Part shown: positions 10,163-17,704 of the stretch, piece after piece | Position numbering within the stretch: the stretch's first letter is position 1 | How the letters are laid out: each line of letters begins with the position of its first letter | Assembly: GCA_905204935.1 (NCBI GenBank) | Contig: CAJLBJ010000027.1 | Span: 1 to 22,676, forward strand | Source of the DNA: an uncultured Lactobacillus sp. | GTDB taxonomy: Bacteria; Bacillota; Bacilli; Lactobacillales; Lactobacillaceae | Reading direction: 5' to 3' | Length of the DNA stretch: 22,676 bases | The notes under the pieces: model-generated | Told to the model about the DNA's origin: nothing | Database searches by the model: none | The model's input: the letters and a program-made list of their open reading frames with translations, nothing else | Position numbers and translations under genes: made by a program

Positions 10163-10191
10163 ATTATAGGATTATTTTTTTAAGATTTCAA
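10163..10191 (-). promoter_or_regulatory. Near-consensus promoter of the activase pseudogene
   Basis: On the minus strand TTGAAA (10191-10186) and TATAAT (10168-10163) are separated by exactly 17 bp. This is one of the best promoters in the window, in front of a dead gene. The leader would be about 165 nt. Confidence 0.8.
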
Positions 10192-10203
10192 TTGGTAGTA
10201 AAT

Positions 10204-10237
10204 AAAAAAGAGACGAAAAATTATTTTCATCTCTTTT
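10204..10237 (-). terminator. Terminator of the TetR-ABC operon
   Basis: AAAAGAGACGAAAA (10206-10219) pairs with TTTTCATCTCTTTT (10224-10237). The single irregular pair becomes a G.U on the minus-strand RNA, and a U run follows. It begins 7 nt after the ATPase stop codon. Confidence 0.88.
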
Positions 10238-10243
10238 AATATA

Positions 10244-10927
10244 TTAAGCTTGTTTCAGAGCAAGTGTCAGTTTGCCATCATCAAGATGATAAGTTTTATC
10301 TGCAAATTCTTGCAAGCGCAAATCATGAGTAACAATGATGATAGCTTTATCTTGTTTAACAGCTAGTTTTTTAAAAAGCTTGCCTACCTCAGCAACTCGT
10401 TGACTGTCTAAGGCAGCCGTTGGTTCATCGGCTAAAATGATTTCTGGGTTGGTATATAAAGCACGTGCGATGGCAACCCGTTGATTTTGCCCACCAGAAA
10501 GTTGACCAGGGTATTTGTTTTTAAGTTGTTTAATATCTAAGATATCAAGCACATCATTTAATTGCGCGTCAGTTAAATTATCTTCTTTTTTAACTTTTTG
10601 AACTAATTTAAATTGTTCAGCGACGGTTAAAAAAGGGACGAGATTGTAAGACTGTAAGATAAATCCGATTTGATTAAGACGGATACTTTCTTTTTGCTTA
10701 TCTGAAAGCTGACCGATATCTTGACCGTTAATTTTAACTTGTCCGCTTGATGGCGTTTGTAAATTACCTAAAATAGTCAAAAAGGTACTCTTGCCAGAGC
10801 CAGAAGGACCCAATATTAAGATTACTTCACCTTTTTTTGCTGAAAAATCGATATTTTTTAAGACATCAACGCGAGCAGAGCCTTGGCCAAATGATTTATT
10901 GATATTGTGTAATTCTAAAGTTGCCAT
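10244..10927 (-). CDS. hrtA: ABC transporter ATPase, HrtA-like (heme efflux)
   Basis: The 227-aa ATPase belongs to the MacB/LolD/HrtA type that powers FtsX-like permeases. Visible motifs: Walker A GPSGSGKST (40-48), Q-loop Q92, signature LSGGQ (143-147), Walker B IILADE (163-168) and switch His H201. ATG at 10927 has GGAGG (10940-10936) at an 8-nt distance; a TTG at 10942 would include the ribosome binding site and is rejected. The start lies only 4 nt after the permease stop codon, so the two are coupled. The TetR-permease-ATPase order, the sizes (HrtA about 220-230 aa, HrtB about 350 aa) and the operator sequence all match the lactococcal hrtRBA operon, which exports toxic heme. ABC ATPase is certain; heme as substrate is inferred. 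Confidence 0.8.
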   Translation of the reverse strand: MATLELHNINKSFGQGSARVDVLKNIDFSAKKGEVILILGPSGSGKSTFLTILGNLQTPSSGQVKINGQDIGQLSDKQKESIRLNQIGFILQSYNLVPFLTVAEQFKLVQKVKKEDNLTDAQLNDVLDILDIKQLKNKYPGQLSGGQNQRVAIARALYTNPEIILADEPTAALDSQRVAEVGKLFKKLAVKQDKAIIIVTHDLRLQEFADKTYHLDDGKLTLALKQA

Positions 10928-10931
10928 GTTG

Positions 10932-11993
10932 TTAACCTCCAATGACTTTAACTGGATCGACTTTTAAAATAGTTTTAACTGGTAGCAAAGCACCTAAACT
11001 AGAGGTGATTAATAATCCTAAAGCTACCAAACCAAGTAATGGAATATTAAAACTGACAGGAACTGCTTCTGGTAAGAAATAAGCGGTTAGAATAGTTAAT
11101 GCAACCCCAATCACCAAACCACTGAGGACAAGAATCAAAGCTTGAAATAAGGTAGCTTTAACTAAAAAACTAGCTGGCATACCTTGCGCTCTTAATACTG
11201 CGTAATTTGGCAGTTTTTGAATAGTGATGATGTATAAAAAGACAGCAATTACTATCAACGAAATAACCATTAAAAAGCCAATCATGAAGCTAAACGTTGC
11301 ATTTTGTGCTTCATAGCCTGGAAGTTTTTGTGTAAAGGTCTTTTCAGAATAACTGGCAACACCATTAACACTTGGTTTAAAGGAGTTACTTTTTGAAAGT
11401 ACAGCACTGGCAACAAATTGAGGGCTGATACTCTTTAATGCTTGCCAAGTTGGCAAAAGTCCATAAACCCCAGGTGAAATATTAAGTTCAGAATCAGAGG
11501 TAAAACCAACGATTGTAAACTTTTGAGGCAACGAGTTAAGTAAAACTTTGTCATTTAAAGCATAGCCTTTATTTTTTAATGTGTCGTCAACAACAATTTC
11601 ATTAGCTTTCTTAGGCATTCTACCAGAGGTTAATACAAGATTTTTATAGATGAATTCATCTTTTTTAACTCCCAAAAAGTTAGCTGCGACTTTTTTAGCA
11701 CCTTTTTGTTTAACGACAATAGATGCTTGACCAAGAATAGCTTCGTTTGAGCCAAGCTTCATATCTTTGATTTGTTGGTTGCTTAATAAGGATTGACGTA
11801 AATTAACGTCGGCATCTTTGTTTAAGACGATTCGTTTAAAATCCCACGTTTCTAAAGCCGCAGTGTTTTGGTGAGCCAACCCCAATGCTAGACTAGTGAG
11901 GATAAAAATTAAATAGCTGACTAAAACAACCATTGCGATGATTAAACCGTAACGAATTTTTTCGTGTTTGATTTCTTTTAAGGCTAAAAACAT
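10932..11993 (-). CDS. hrtB: FtsX-like ABC permease, HrtB-like
   Basis: The 353-aa membrane protein has the HrtB/DevC plan: one N-terminal transmembrane segment (about 14-36), an extracellular domain of about 190 residues, and three C-terminal transmembrane segments (about 230-255, 275-300 and 310-335), ending with the conserved LPVKTILKVDPVKVIGG-type tail typical of the FtsX fold. It would pair as a dimer with the ATPase encoded next. Its ATG overlaps the TetR stop codon by one base (TAATG), with AAAGGAG inside the end of the regulator gene, so all three genes form one coupled operon. The length is equal to that of HrtB. The transported molecule cannot be read directly; heme is inferred from operon order, regulator type and operator. 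Confidence 0.78.
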   Translation of the reverse strand: MFLALKEIKHEKIRYGLIIAMVVLVSYLIFILTSLALGLAHQNTAALETWDFKRIVLNKDADVNLRQSLLSNQQIKDMKLGSNEAILGQASIVVKQKGAKKVAANFLGVKKDEFIYKNLVLTSGRMPKKANEIVVDDTLKNKGYALNDKVLLNSLPQKFTIVGFTSDSELNISPGVYGLLPTWQALKSISPQFVASAVLSKSNSFKPSVNGVASYSEKTFTQKLPGYEAQNATFSFMIGFLMVISLIVIAVFLYIITIQKLPNYAVLRAQGMPASFLVKATLFQALILVLSGLVIGVALTILTAYFLPEAVPVSFNIPLLGLVALGLLITSSLGALLPVKTILKVDPVKVIGG

Positions 11994-12523
11994 TAGATTA
12001 TCTCCTTTGGTGCTAGCAATGCTTCAAGGGAAACCTTGAGTTTGGCTAGCAATTCTTCTTGTTTAGAGGGATGAGCGATTACTTCTTTAATTGCTTGATG
12101 TGTCAAGACAGAAACAGCCCAAGTTAACGGCTCTTTAATATCTTTGGTAGATGAATCTTGAGATAATAAAGATTCGTTATAGGTCAAATGCATCTTGATT
12201 AGAGCAAAATAAGGACTTTTTGAGGTTTGTTCTAAAAAAAGGCGTGTTTCTTTTAGATAAACTATTGCACTTTTAGGATGAGTACTTGTTTGTAAGGCTA
12301 ATCTTTGATGAATATGTGCCAAAGCGATTTGATATAAATACAGATAAGCATCAGTTAAATCTGTAAAATATTTATAAAAAGCGCCACGGGCAATGTTGGC
12401 TTCTTTTACGATACGTGCTACTTGAGCATCGGCTAATGAATGCTGGGAAAATTCATGAAGTAATGCTTGAGTGACGCGTTGTTTTTTGTGTTCATCTAAA
12501 TTAGTAAAAGTTTCTTTGACCAT
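11993..12523 (-). CDS. hrtR: TetR-family repressor, HrtR-like
   Basis: The 176-aa protein has a TetR N-terminal helix-turn-helix at about residues 15-60 (the segment VARIVKEANIARGAFYKYF contains the recognition helix) and a helical C-terminal ligand domain. In lactococcal HrtR the heme iron is reported to be bound by two histidines (recalled as His72 and His149). This protein has H70 and H72 at the corresponding position, and H142 and H151 further on as possible second ligands. ATG 12523 has AAAGGAG upstream. The promoter carries two operators of the form TGACA-N3-TGTCA, one covering the -35, so the protein probably represses its own operon until its ligand binds. TetR membership is sure; the heme role is a well-supported inference. 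Confidence 0.78.
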   Translation of the reverse strand: MVKETFTNLDEHKKQRVTQALLHEFSQHSLADAQVARIVKEANIARGAFYKYFTDLTDAYLYLYQIALAHIHQRLALQTSTHPKSAIVYLKETRLFLEQTSKSPYFALIKMHLTYNESLLSQDSSTKDIKEPLTWAVSVLTHQAIKEVIAHPSKQEELLAKLKVSLEALLAPKEII

Positions 12524-12545
12524 TTTGAGCTCCTTTCTTCTTTTG

Positions 12546-12560
12546 GTGACATGGTGTCAC
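12546..12560. promoter_or_regulatory. TetR operator 1 (downstream of the start site)
   Basis: GTGACA-TGG-TGTCAC is a perfect palindrome with a 3-nt centre. It lies between the predicted transcription start and the tetR ribosome binding site, and shares the extended pattern CTTTTGGTGACAYGGTGTCA with operator 2. Confidence 0.8.
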
Positions 12561-12576
12561 TGAGAATTGTTACTTA

Positions 12577-12606
12577 ACTATATCACTTTTGGTGACACGG
12601 TGTCAA
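12577..12606 (-). promoter_or_regulatory. Promoter of the TetR-ABC operon
   Basis: On the minus strand a perfect -35 TTGACA (12606-12601) and a -10 TATAGT (12582-12577) are separated by 18 bp. The -35 is one arm of operator 2, so repressor binding would exclude RNA polymerase. Confidence 0.8.
12592..12606. promoter_or_regulatory. TetR operator 2 (on the -35)
   Basis: GTGACA-CGG-TGTCAA is 46 bp centre to centre from operator 1. The TGACA-N3-TGTCA core equals the HrtR site of Lactococcus lactis as I recall it (TGACACAGTGTCA core). Confidence 0.8.
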
Positions 12607-12617
12607 CTATTGTGTTT

Positions 12618-12655
12618 AAAAAAAGCAACCAAGCTCAATTGCTTGATTGCTTTTT
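12618..12655 (-). terminator. Terminator of the lipid kinase-YitT operon
   Basis: AAAAAGCAA/TTGCTTTTT plus CAAGC/GCTTG, joined by one pair that is G.U on the minus strand, give a 15-bp stem. A U run follows (complement of 12618-12624). The stem overlaps the YitT stop codon. Confidence 0.88.
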
Positions 12656-13493
12656 ATAAACCAAATGTTCCGCCATGCACCTTAACAACATTTGAAGCGA
12701 CGATGAAAGCATCAGGATCAACATCATGAATCGCACTGATTAGTGGCCCATAATCTGAATTATCGATGACCGCCATTAACATTTCTTTGTTATTAGCGCT
12801 AAAACCTCCACGAACATCGGTAATGGTTAGGGCATGATCGGCATTTAGTAACATTTCTTTGATTTCGTTTAATTTATGATTGCTCATAACTTGAATTTGA
12901 TATTTGTGATCTAAACCAGCTTCAGTATAATTCATGACAAGTGACGTGATAATTAGCGAAAAAGCAGCCATGAAAAAGGCATCTAAACCAGATACAAAAA
13001 TATTGAAGGCTGTAACAATCATATCGATTACAAGTAAAGAAGATGCTGGATTAATATGGAAATATTTTTTTAAGATCATCGGAGGGACAGTTGTTCCCCC
13101 ACTTGAAGCATTGATGCGGTAGAGTAAAGCTATGCCAATCGCAAAGACGCCACCACCAATGATAACTGCTAACAATGGATCAGACACGATTTTAAAACTA
13201 GGTGTTAGATAAAGTAAGATAGGTAAGGCGAAGCTACCCAAGGCGATATTTTTAACGACTTGGCGATCAAGAAAAATGCTAGCCAAGATAATCATTAAAA
13301 TATTAATAACCAAAACACTTAAAGCACGATTGATTCCAAAGGCAGCTTCAAGTAAGATGGCTGTTCCTGTGGCTCCACCAGCTGCGATATCGATAGGAGC
13401 ATAAAAGAAGTTAACTGAAATTACAATTAATTCTAAAGAAAACAAAAATAAGATAAAACGCGACCAAGGTTGACGCATGATGCGTTGTTTCAT
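12654..13493 (-). CDS. YitT family membrane protein with C-terminal DUF2179
   Basis: The 279-aa protein has five or six hydrophobic segments in its first 190 residues, including the glycine-rich stretches typical of YitT proteins (for example the AAGGATGTAILLE and NASSGGTTVPPMIL segments). A soluble C-terminal domain of about 80 residues follows (DUF2179, containing TITDVRGGFS and KVHGGTFGL). Length is normal for the family, which is widespread in Firmicutes and of uncertain function. ATG 13493 has AAGGAAGG upstream. It starts 21 nt after the lipid kinase stop codon and is presumably co-transcribed with it. The plasma membrane is the likely location. No function should be assumed. Confidence 0.88.
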   Translation of the reverse strand: MKQRIMRQPWSRFILFLFSLELIVISVNFFYAPIDIAAGGATGTAILLEAAFGINRALSVLVINILMIILASIFLDRQVVKNIALGSFALPILLYLTPSFKIVSDPLLAVIIGGGVFAIGIALLYRINASSGGTTVPPMILKKYFHINPASSLLVIDMIVTAFNIFVSGLDAFFMAAFSLIITSLVMNYTEAGLDHKYQIQVMSNHKLNEIKEMLLNADHALTITDVRGGFSANNKEMLMAVIDNSDYGPLISAIHDVDPDAFIVASNVVKVHGGTFGL

Positions 13494-13514
13494 GGGAATC
13501 CTTCCTTTCTGAAA

Positions 13515-14444
13515 TTAAATGATAAAATGTTGTTTTTTGATGGTAAATGTCAGATCGCTTGGAGCACAGGTTAAGTCTTCACCATCGGCATGACAATGAT
13601 TGCAAGCAGGCGTTTCTAAACGAATTGAGCTTGCTTGAAAATGATGAACTTTTTTAGAAAGACTATGAAGATGTCCTGGTAAGATCATTAATAAAAATAA
13701 ATACCAAAAATGCAAAGTAGATTTTTTTTCGATAATGACAACATCGAGTTTACCGTCATTTAATTTGGCTTTAGGCATCAAACAAACTCCGCCACCAAAA
13801 TAAGGATGATTGGTAATTGTACATAAAAAGGCTTTTTGAAACGTATAAGTAGTATCTTGACAAGTCAACGTGAGGTTGAATGTTTTTTGGCGAAAATAAG
13901 CTTTAAAAAAGGAAAAAGCATAGGCCAAAAAGCCAAGCTGATGTTTATTTAATAAACGTTTGCTATAAGAATGATTGGCTAAATAAACGATGTTAGCATC
14001 AAAGCCAATGCCTAAGTTATTGGTAAAAAAGGCACTGTTATTGCGAATAGCATCATGATAAAAACCAATATCAATGTCTTGATAAGTAGGATTGGTTATG
14101 ATTTTTTGTAGGGCTTTTAATGGACCAAAATCAATATTAGCTCCTCTAGCAAAATCATTACCAGAACCACAAGGAATATAGGCTAATGTAGCTTGTAGGT
14201 TTTTAGTTTGCAAACCATTCAAAGCTTCGTGTAATGTCCCATCGCCACCTAAGACAACCATAATAGGTTGAGGATTTAAGATAGCGAGTTCTTGGACGAT
14301 TTGACTGGCATGTCCAGGGTATTTTGTAGTTTGGACCGCATAGTTGATATTATGTGTTTCTAAGTATTTTTCGAGTTGAGGCCAAATGTGTTTAACATGG
14401 CCATTTCCAGCTGCTGGATTAATGATAAATGTATAAAATTGCAC
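13515..14444 (-). CDS. Diacylglycerol kinase-like lipid kinase (DagK/YegS/BmrU family)
   Basis: The 309-aa protein shows the DAGK catalytic domain: NPAAGNG (about 9-15), the nucleotide-binding GGDGT (66-70) followed by LHEALNG, and PCGSGNDFAR (91-100). The C-terminal part has the all-beta pattern of the family, including the H-x-D-G-E segment near 285-291. It should phosphorylate diacylglycerol or a related lipid at the inner face of the membrane, recycling lipid released during lipoteichoic acid synthesis, though other substrates are known in the family. The start is GTG (14444), preceded by GAAGGGAA at a suitable distance. It is the first gene of a two-gene operon with the YitT protein. Confidence 0.9.
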   Translation of the reverse strand: MQFYTFIINPAAGNGHVKHIWPQLEKYLETHNINYAVQTTKYPGHASQIVQELAILNPQPIMVVLGGDGTLHEALNGLQTKNLQATLAYIPCGSGNDFARGANIDFGPLKALQKIITNPTYQDIDIGFYHDAIRNNSAFFTNNLGIGFDANIVYLANHSYSKRLLNKHQLGFLAYAFSFFKAYFRQKTFNLTLTCQDTTYTFQKAFLCTITNHPYFGGGVCLMPKAKLNDGKLDVVIIEKKSTLHFWYLFLLMILPGHLHSLSKKVHHFQASSIRLETPACNHCHADGEDLTCAPSDLTFTIKKQHFII

Positions 14445-14475
14445 GAAAAAAATTCCCTTCTACAAGCTTCTTTTA

Positions 14476-14484
14476 ATTATAACA
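14476..14484 (-). promoter_or_regulatory. Extended -10 promoter of the lipid kinase operon
   Basis: On the minus strand TGTTATAAT is a perfect extended -10 element (TG-n-TATAAT). The -35 region is weak, as is common with extended -10 promoters. Confidence 0.6.
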
Positions 14485-14499
14485 TACAGTTTCTGTGAT

Positions 14500-14924
14500 T
14501 AAGAAAATATAAATTATTTTTATAAACGTAGCGAAAATATTATTGATTTCAATCGTGGAATAAATCTTTTAACCAATAGAGTTGAGCATATGTTAGGGCA
14601 TAAAGTCTATAAATGTCGTATTTAATAAAAGGTCAAAAAATACTAATCAGCTATGTTCGTTTTGTATTCAATCATTGGGATAAATGCAATAAAAACTACA
14701 AAACAACAGGTAAGGACTGAGCTATTAAATTACCGAAGATAAAAAAGCAAAAGAAATTATCTGAAAGCAAAAACTGTGTAAGTGCTGGTGGTTAGAAAGC
14801 TAATCAGCAAGATGGCGCATTGCCAAAGAATATTTTGACTTTAGTTAAGGGAGGTTTAAATTTTGATGATGGCTAAAAGTTTTTAGTTGTGGGATATTTA
14901 TCCTTATCTAAAAGGGGGGATTTT
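14500..14924 (+). other. Gene-free stretch with decayed coding-like fragments
   Basis: No intact gene is visible in about 420 nt. A 39-codon open stretch without a start codon (about 14503-14619, containing NRGINLLTNRVEHMLGHK) reads like coding sequence but I cannot name it. Further right are short open pieces broken by stops. An AGGGAGG ribosome binding site (14848-14854) precedes ATGATGGCT, which stops after six codons. This looks like debris of one or more lost genes upstream of the secreted-protein pseudogene. Confidence 0.4.
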
Positions 14925-17149
14925 ATGCCAACGCGTAAAGTTTAAAAAACAAGCTAAGGCTTTGATTTTAAGTAATTATGGCAAAGCATTGAAATTAAAT
15001 ATCTTACCTGTCTTAGGAATTTTATTGTTCGGTTTTATTTTAGGTATTGGCTTGATATATTGGGTGGCTTAATGGTTAGCACATTGAGTGTAGCACTCGA
15101 TGCCAAAGCTACTAGCGTGACGGCTACTTCACCTTTGTTACAAGCAACAAACAAAAGTCAAAGTGTCTTAAATAATCCAACTAGAGTTAACCTGGATACA
15201 TACCAAGATTTAAAACCAGCAACAGGTAAAATTGCGCAGACAGGTTATCAAGGTTTAAAGACAGTGGCAGAATATGATAAATATCTATCACAGTATGCAG
15301 TTGAATATAACTTTGCTAAAAAACGTCACGTTATCTTGGAAAGAACGTTAGTAGCACACCTAAATGGCTACACTTATGTGGCTTACAAGACAGGTTATAA
15401 TTACAGTAACCCTGAGTTTTATAGCCCATATAACCATCAAATGTGGGAACAAAAATACAATTTAGCACCATATAACATCAGTTATGGTAATAACGGTGAT
15501 TATCATTTGTGGATGTTACTTGAATCAGGTGGGATTTGTTGGGGAATTTCTGATATCGGTATGAACCAAGCTGAAATTCAAGGAATTCCAGCTGTTAATA
15601 TCTAGCAACCACACCATGAAGCTTACTTGTTATACCAACAAAATACTGCAGGTCAAAGTATCTGGAATATTTGGACTGATTTACATGGTTGGCAAAATTC
15701 ATATAGTCGCTGGGTTGGCATCAACGAAATCCAAGCACGTTTGTTGATGAGTTGGGGTAACAAGTCTTATAACAACCTTGATTCTGGCAACAATACTAGC
15801 TATTTGTTGCTAGCACAAGGTGTACTAAATCAATTTGATAAGTACCAAGATTCGATGATTTATACTTTATTGGCCCAAAGTTATCTGAACGGTTCTAATA
15901 AGCGCCAAGCCACTTATTATAAGGCATTACAGTATCTAGATATTAATTTAGATGTCTTAGATGGCTTGTTGAACTCTTTTGCAAATAATCCAAAGACGAC
16001 CGATGAGCAATGGTTTGATTTAGCCAAACGTATCATTTCGGCTTATACCTATTATCCAGCGCCACTCAATGATTTGTTAAACATATTAAAACCACACTTT
16101 AAAGATAAGAGCTTGGCCGCTAAAGTCGAAGTTTTACAACGCAATGCCTTGCTTAAAGCTAGTCAAGCAACAGACAAAGAAAGTCTATAACCAAGTGCGT
16201 GTCGTGAAGTTGCTAAGGCTTTATTAGGTAAGAGTTCTGGTAATCTAGCAACCTTTGGATTTGATGGAAAAATGCAGGTGCAATTGTTTTAAACGACAGT
16301 TGCCAAGATTCCCAGGTTCTAACACGTGTATCTCTTGATGGGGGCAAGACATGGGAAAAATTTGGTGAACAAGAATACACTGACCAACACGTTATTCATT
16401 TGAACGCTAGTCAATTGGCTTGCTTAAATGCTAAAGATGGTATCGTGATTGGTTTGATGGGAACCGATGTAACATATAAGATTGAACTTACAAATGGAGT
16501 AAGTCTTGGTCAAATTTATGCCAACGATAATGAAGATGTGTTGCTTGGTCAAGTTAATGGGTTAAAATACAGTCAAGATAATGGACAAACATGGCATGAT
16601 TACACGGCAACTTTAGCTGATGGTGTACGTTTTGGCGGTAACCAAACGGTCTTGGTGCGCAAAAAAGCTACGGGAACAACTTTAGCTGGTCCAACCAAGA
16701 GTTTTACTTTCAAAGCTAGCCAAGATCAAGCAACTAGTTGTTATGTGCCGCTTAAAAACTTGAGTGTCTTTGAAGTTTCTTTTGAGGCTAAAAATAATCC
16801 GGCAACTAATTTCTTAGACGGCAATCCTAACACTAGCTGGGAAAGCCAAGCAGATGGTCAACGTTACTTTGCTTTTGCACTTGATAAACCACGTTATATC
16901 AATAAACTACAATATCAAACAACGGCTAATACGGGTGCAATGCAATCTTGCATGGTTTACACCAGCATGGATGGTCAAAGTTGATCATTAGTTAAGTATG
17001 TGAACGGACTTAAGGATGATGGCTCTTTGCAAAACCTTGATTTAGGTCAAAGTGTTCAAGCTAAGTATGTTAAAATCAAAGCTAATGCTGTTTATGGTCA
17101 AACATTTAGTGGCTTTATGCTAAATGTATTTGAAGATACAACTAAATAA
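14925..17149 (+). pseudogene. Degenerate secreted transglutaminase-like protein with C-terminal discoidin (F5/8 type C) domain
   Basis: ATG 14925 follows AAAGGGGGG and would begin MPTRK. An early shift (about 14940) leads into frame 1, which encodes a signal-peptide-like hydrophobic run (LPVLGILLFGFILGIGL). A second shift near 15055-15060, perhaps an AT duplication, leads to frame 0 with the end of the signal peptide (DAKA). The main body has GGICWGIS followed by HHEAYLLY, resembling the Cys and His motifs of transglutaminase-like folds. TAG at 15603-15605 and TAA at 16188-16190 interrupt it. One base is missing in the A run at 16268-16272. Two similar beta modules with SLDGGKTW and SQDNGQTW follow, then a discoidin domain (FLDGNPNTSWES) cut by TGA at 16982-16984, at a position where the family has Trp. 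The reading ends at TAA 17147-17149. No LPXTG anchor is seen. The former role was probably extracellular glycan or protein binding. Confidence 0.85.
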
Positions 17150-17232
17150 AAATAGATAATATATAAATTGTTAAAAACTAGTTATATAATAATCTTTTTG
17201 ATATACTCTTAGTGACTAACAAAATATTACTC

Positions 17233-17272
17233 AAAAAGTCATGAAACTATTTAATAGCTTCATGGCTTTTTT
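17233..17272 (+). terminator. Terminator after the secreted-protein pseudogene
   Basis: AAAAAGTCATGAA (17233-17245) pairs with TTCATGGCTTTTT (17259-17271), with one U.G pair. An inner CTAT/ATAG stem and a TTA loop complete it. A T run is included in the right arm. Confidence 0.85.
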
Positions 17273-17300
17273 ATAATTTTATAAAGAAAGCAAAAAAGTT

Positions 17301-17329
17301 TTGACGAAACTAACTTGGCGGTGTAGAAT
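17301..17329 (+). promoter_or_regulatory. mgtA: Promoter of mgtA
   Basis: A -35 TTGACG (17301-17306) and a -10 TAGAAT (17324-17329) are 17 bp apart. The start near 17336 lies just before the M-box, giving an mgtA leader of about 370 nt. Confidence 0.75.
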
Positions 17330-17347
17330 GAAACGAAATTAAACGAA

Positions 17348-17512
17348 AAAATCTGTTAGGTGAGGCTCCTATACAAACATAGGCTACTGCCCAAAAATGT
17401 CGAAAGACGCCAATGGGTAGAACAGGAATTGTCGAACAAGGCTTTTCTTAAGGTAGCTAAAAGTGTTAGCTTTTTACGTTGTATAGTGCCAAAGCTCAAA
17501 CGACTAGATTGC
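17348..17512 (+). ncRNA. M-box (ykoK leader) magnesium riboswitch aptamer
   Basis: The conserved M-box blocks are present in order: TTAGGTGAGGCTCCTATA (17356 onward), GGCTACTGCCCA, TGTCGAAAGACGCCAATGGG, AACAGGAATTGTCGAACAA, TTAAGGTAGCTAAAAG, and the distal TATAGTGCCAAAGCTC. The outer helix can close with AATCT (17350-17354) and AGATT (17506-17510). The aptamer folds around Mg2+ ions, and in known cases high magnesium promotes termination before the downstream gene. A terminator follows at 17531 and a magnesium P-type ATPase gene follows that, which fits. An open frame running through this region is not a gene. Confidence 0.95.
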
Positions 17513-17530
17513 TTCTGGTACGATAATCAG

Positions 17531-17574
17531 AAAAGACCTTATGCTTTGAGTTTTTGGCATAAGGTCTTTTTTTT
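17531..17574 (+). terminator. M-box expression-platform terminator
   Basis: AAAAGACCTTATGC (17531-17544) pairs perfectly with GCATAAGGTCTTTT (17557-17570), followed by more T. TAAGGT in the aptamer (17449-17454) is complementary to ACCTTA (17536-17541), so it could help form the alternative antiterminator when magnesium is low. Confidence 0.92.
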
Positions 17575-17594
17575 GCGGATTAAAGGGGGAATTC

Positions 17595-17654
17595 ATGATG
17601 GATGAAGGTAGTTATTGTTGGTGTTTTAATAGCAAAGAAACTTTTTACAAATAG
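17595..17654 (+). CDS. Putative mgtA leader peptide (18-19 aa)
   Basis: After the M-box terminator, AAGGGGG (17583-17589) is a strong ribosome binding site for ATG 17595 or the next codon ATG 17598, the latter at the better spacing of 8 nt. The frame encodes MMDEGSYCWCFNSKETFYK and stops at TAG 17652-17654. Its last codons (ACT TTT TAC AAA) are one arm of a hairpin that competes with a hairpin covering the mgtA ribosome binding site, so its translation could control mgtA. The Asp-Glu pair right after the start recalls the acidic start of the E. coli MgtL leader, where acidic residues destabilise ribosomes at low magnesium. An alternative overlapping frame (ATG 17602, 49 codons) exists. No experimental evidence; the coding status is a hypothesis. 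Confidence 0.45.
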   Translation: MMDEGSYCWCFNSKETFYK

Positions 17655-17696
17655 GTTAGGTAGCCTTTTTGTAAAAAGGACTTTTACAAAAAGGAG
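17641..17696 (+). promoter_or_regulatory. Two mutually exclusive hairpins before mgtA (putative translational attenuator)
   Basis: Segment 1 is CTTTTTACAAA (17641-17651), segment 2 is CCTTTTTGTAAAAAG (17664-17678), and segment 3 is TTTTACAAAAAGG (17682-17694). Segment 1 pairs with 17668-17678 over 11 perfect base pairs. Segment 3 pairs with 17664-17676 over 13 perfect base pairs and takes in most of the mgtA ribosome binding site AAGGAG (17691-17696). Only one hairpin can form at a time: 1:2 leaves the site free, 2:3 hides it. Confidence 0.7.
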
Positions 17697-17704
17697 ACGG
17701 GAAA

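Noticed and set aside
10928..10942. TTG start adding five residues to the ABC ATPase
   Set aside because: The extension contains the GGAGG ribosome binding site itself, which serves ATG 10927.
8151..17149. Recoding of UAG or UGA as Trp or Arg in the two broken genes (both have ATC TAG CA contexts)
   Set aside because: Each gene also has frameshifts, one has a TAA, and the activase gene has a large deletion; other genes in the window use normal stops. Ordinary pseudogenes explain this.
17360..17605. An 81-codon open frame beginning GTG over the mgtA leader
   Set aside because: It coincides with the conserved M-box and runs through its terminator; there is no ribosome binding site, and the sequence is fully explained by RNA structure.
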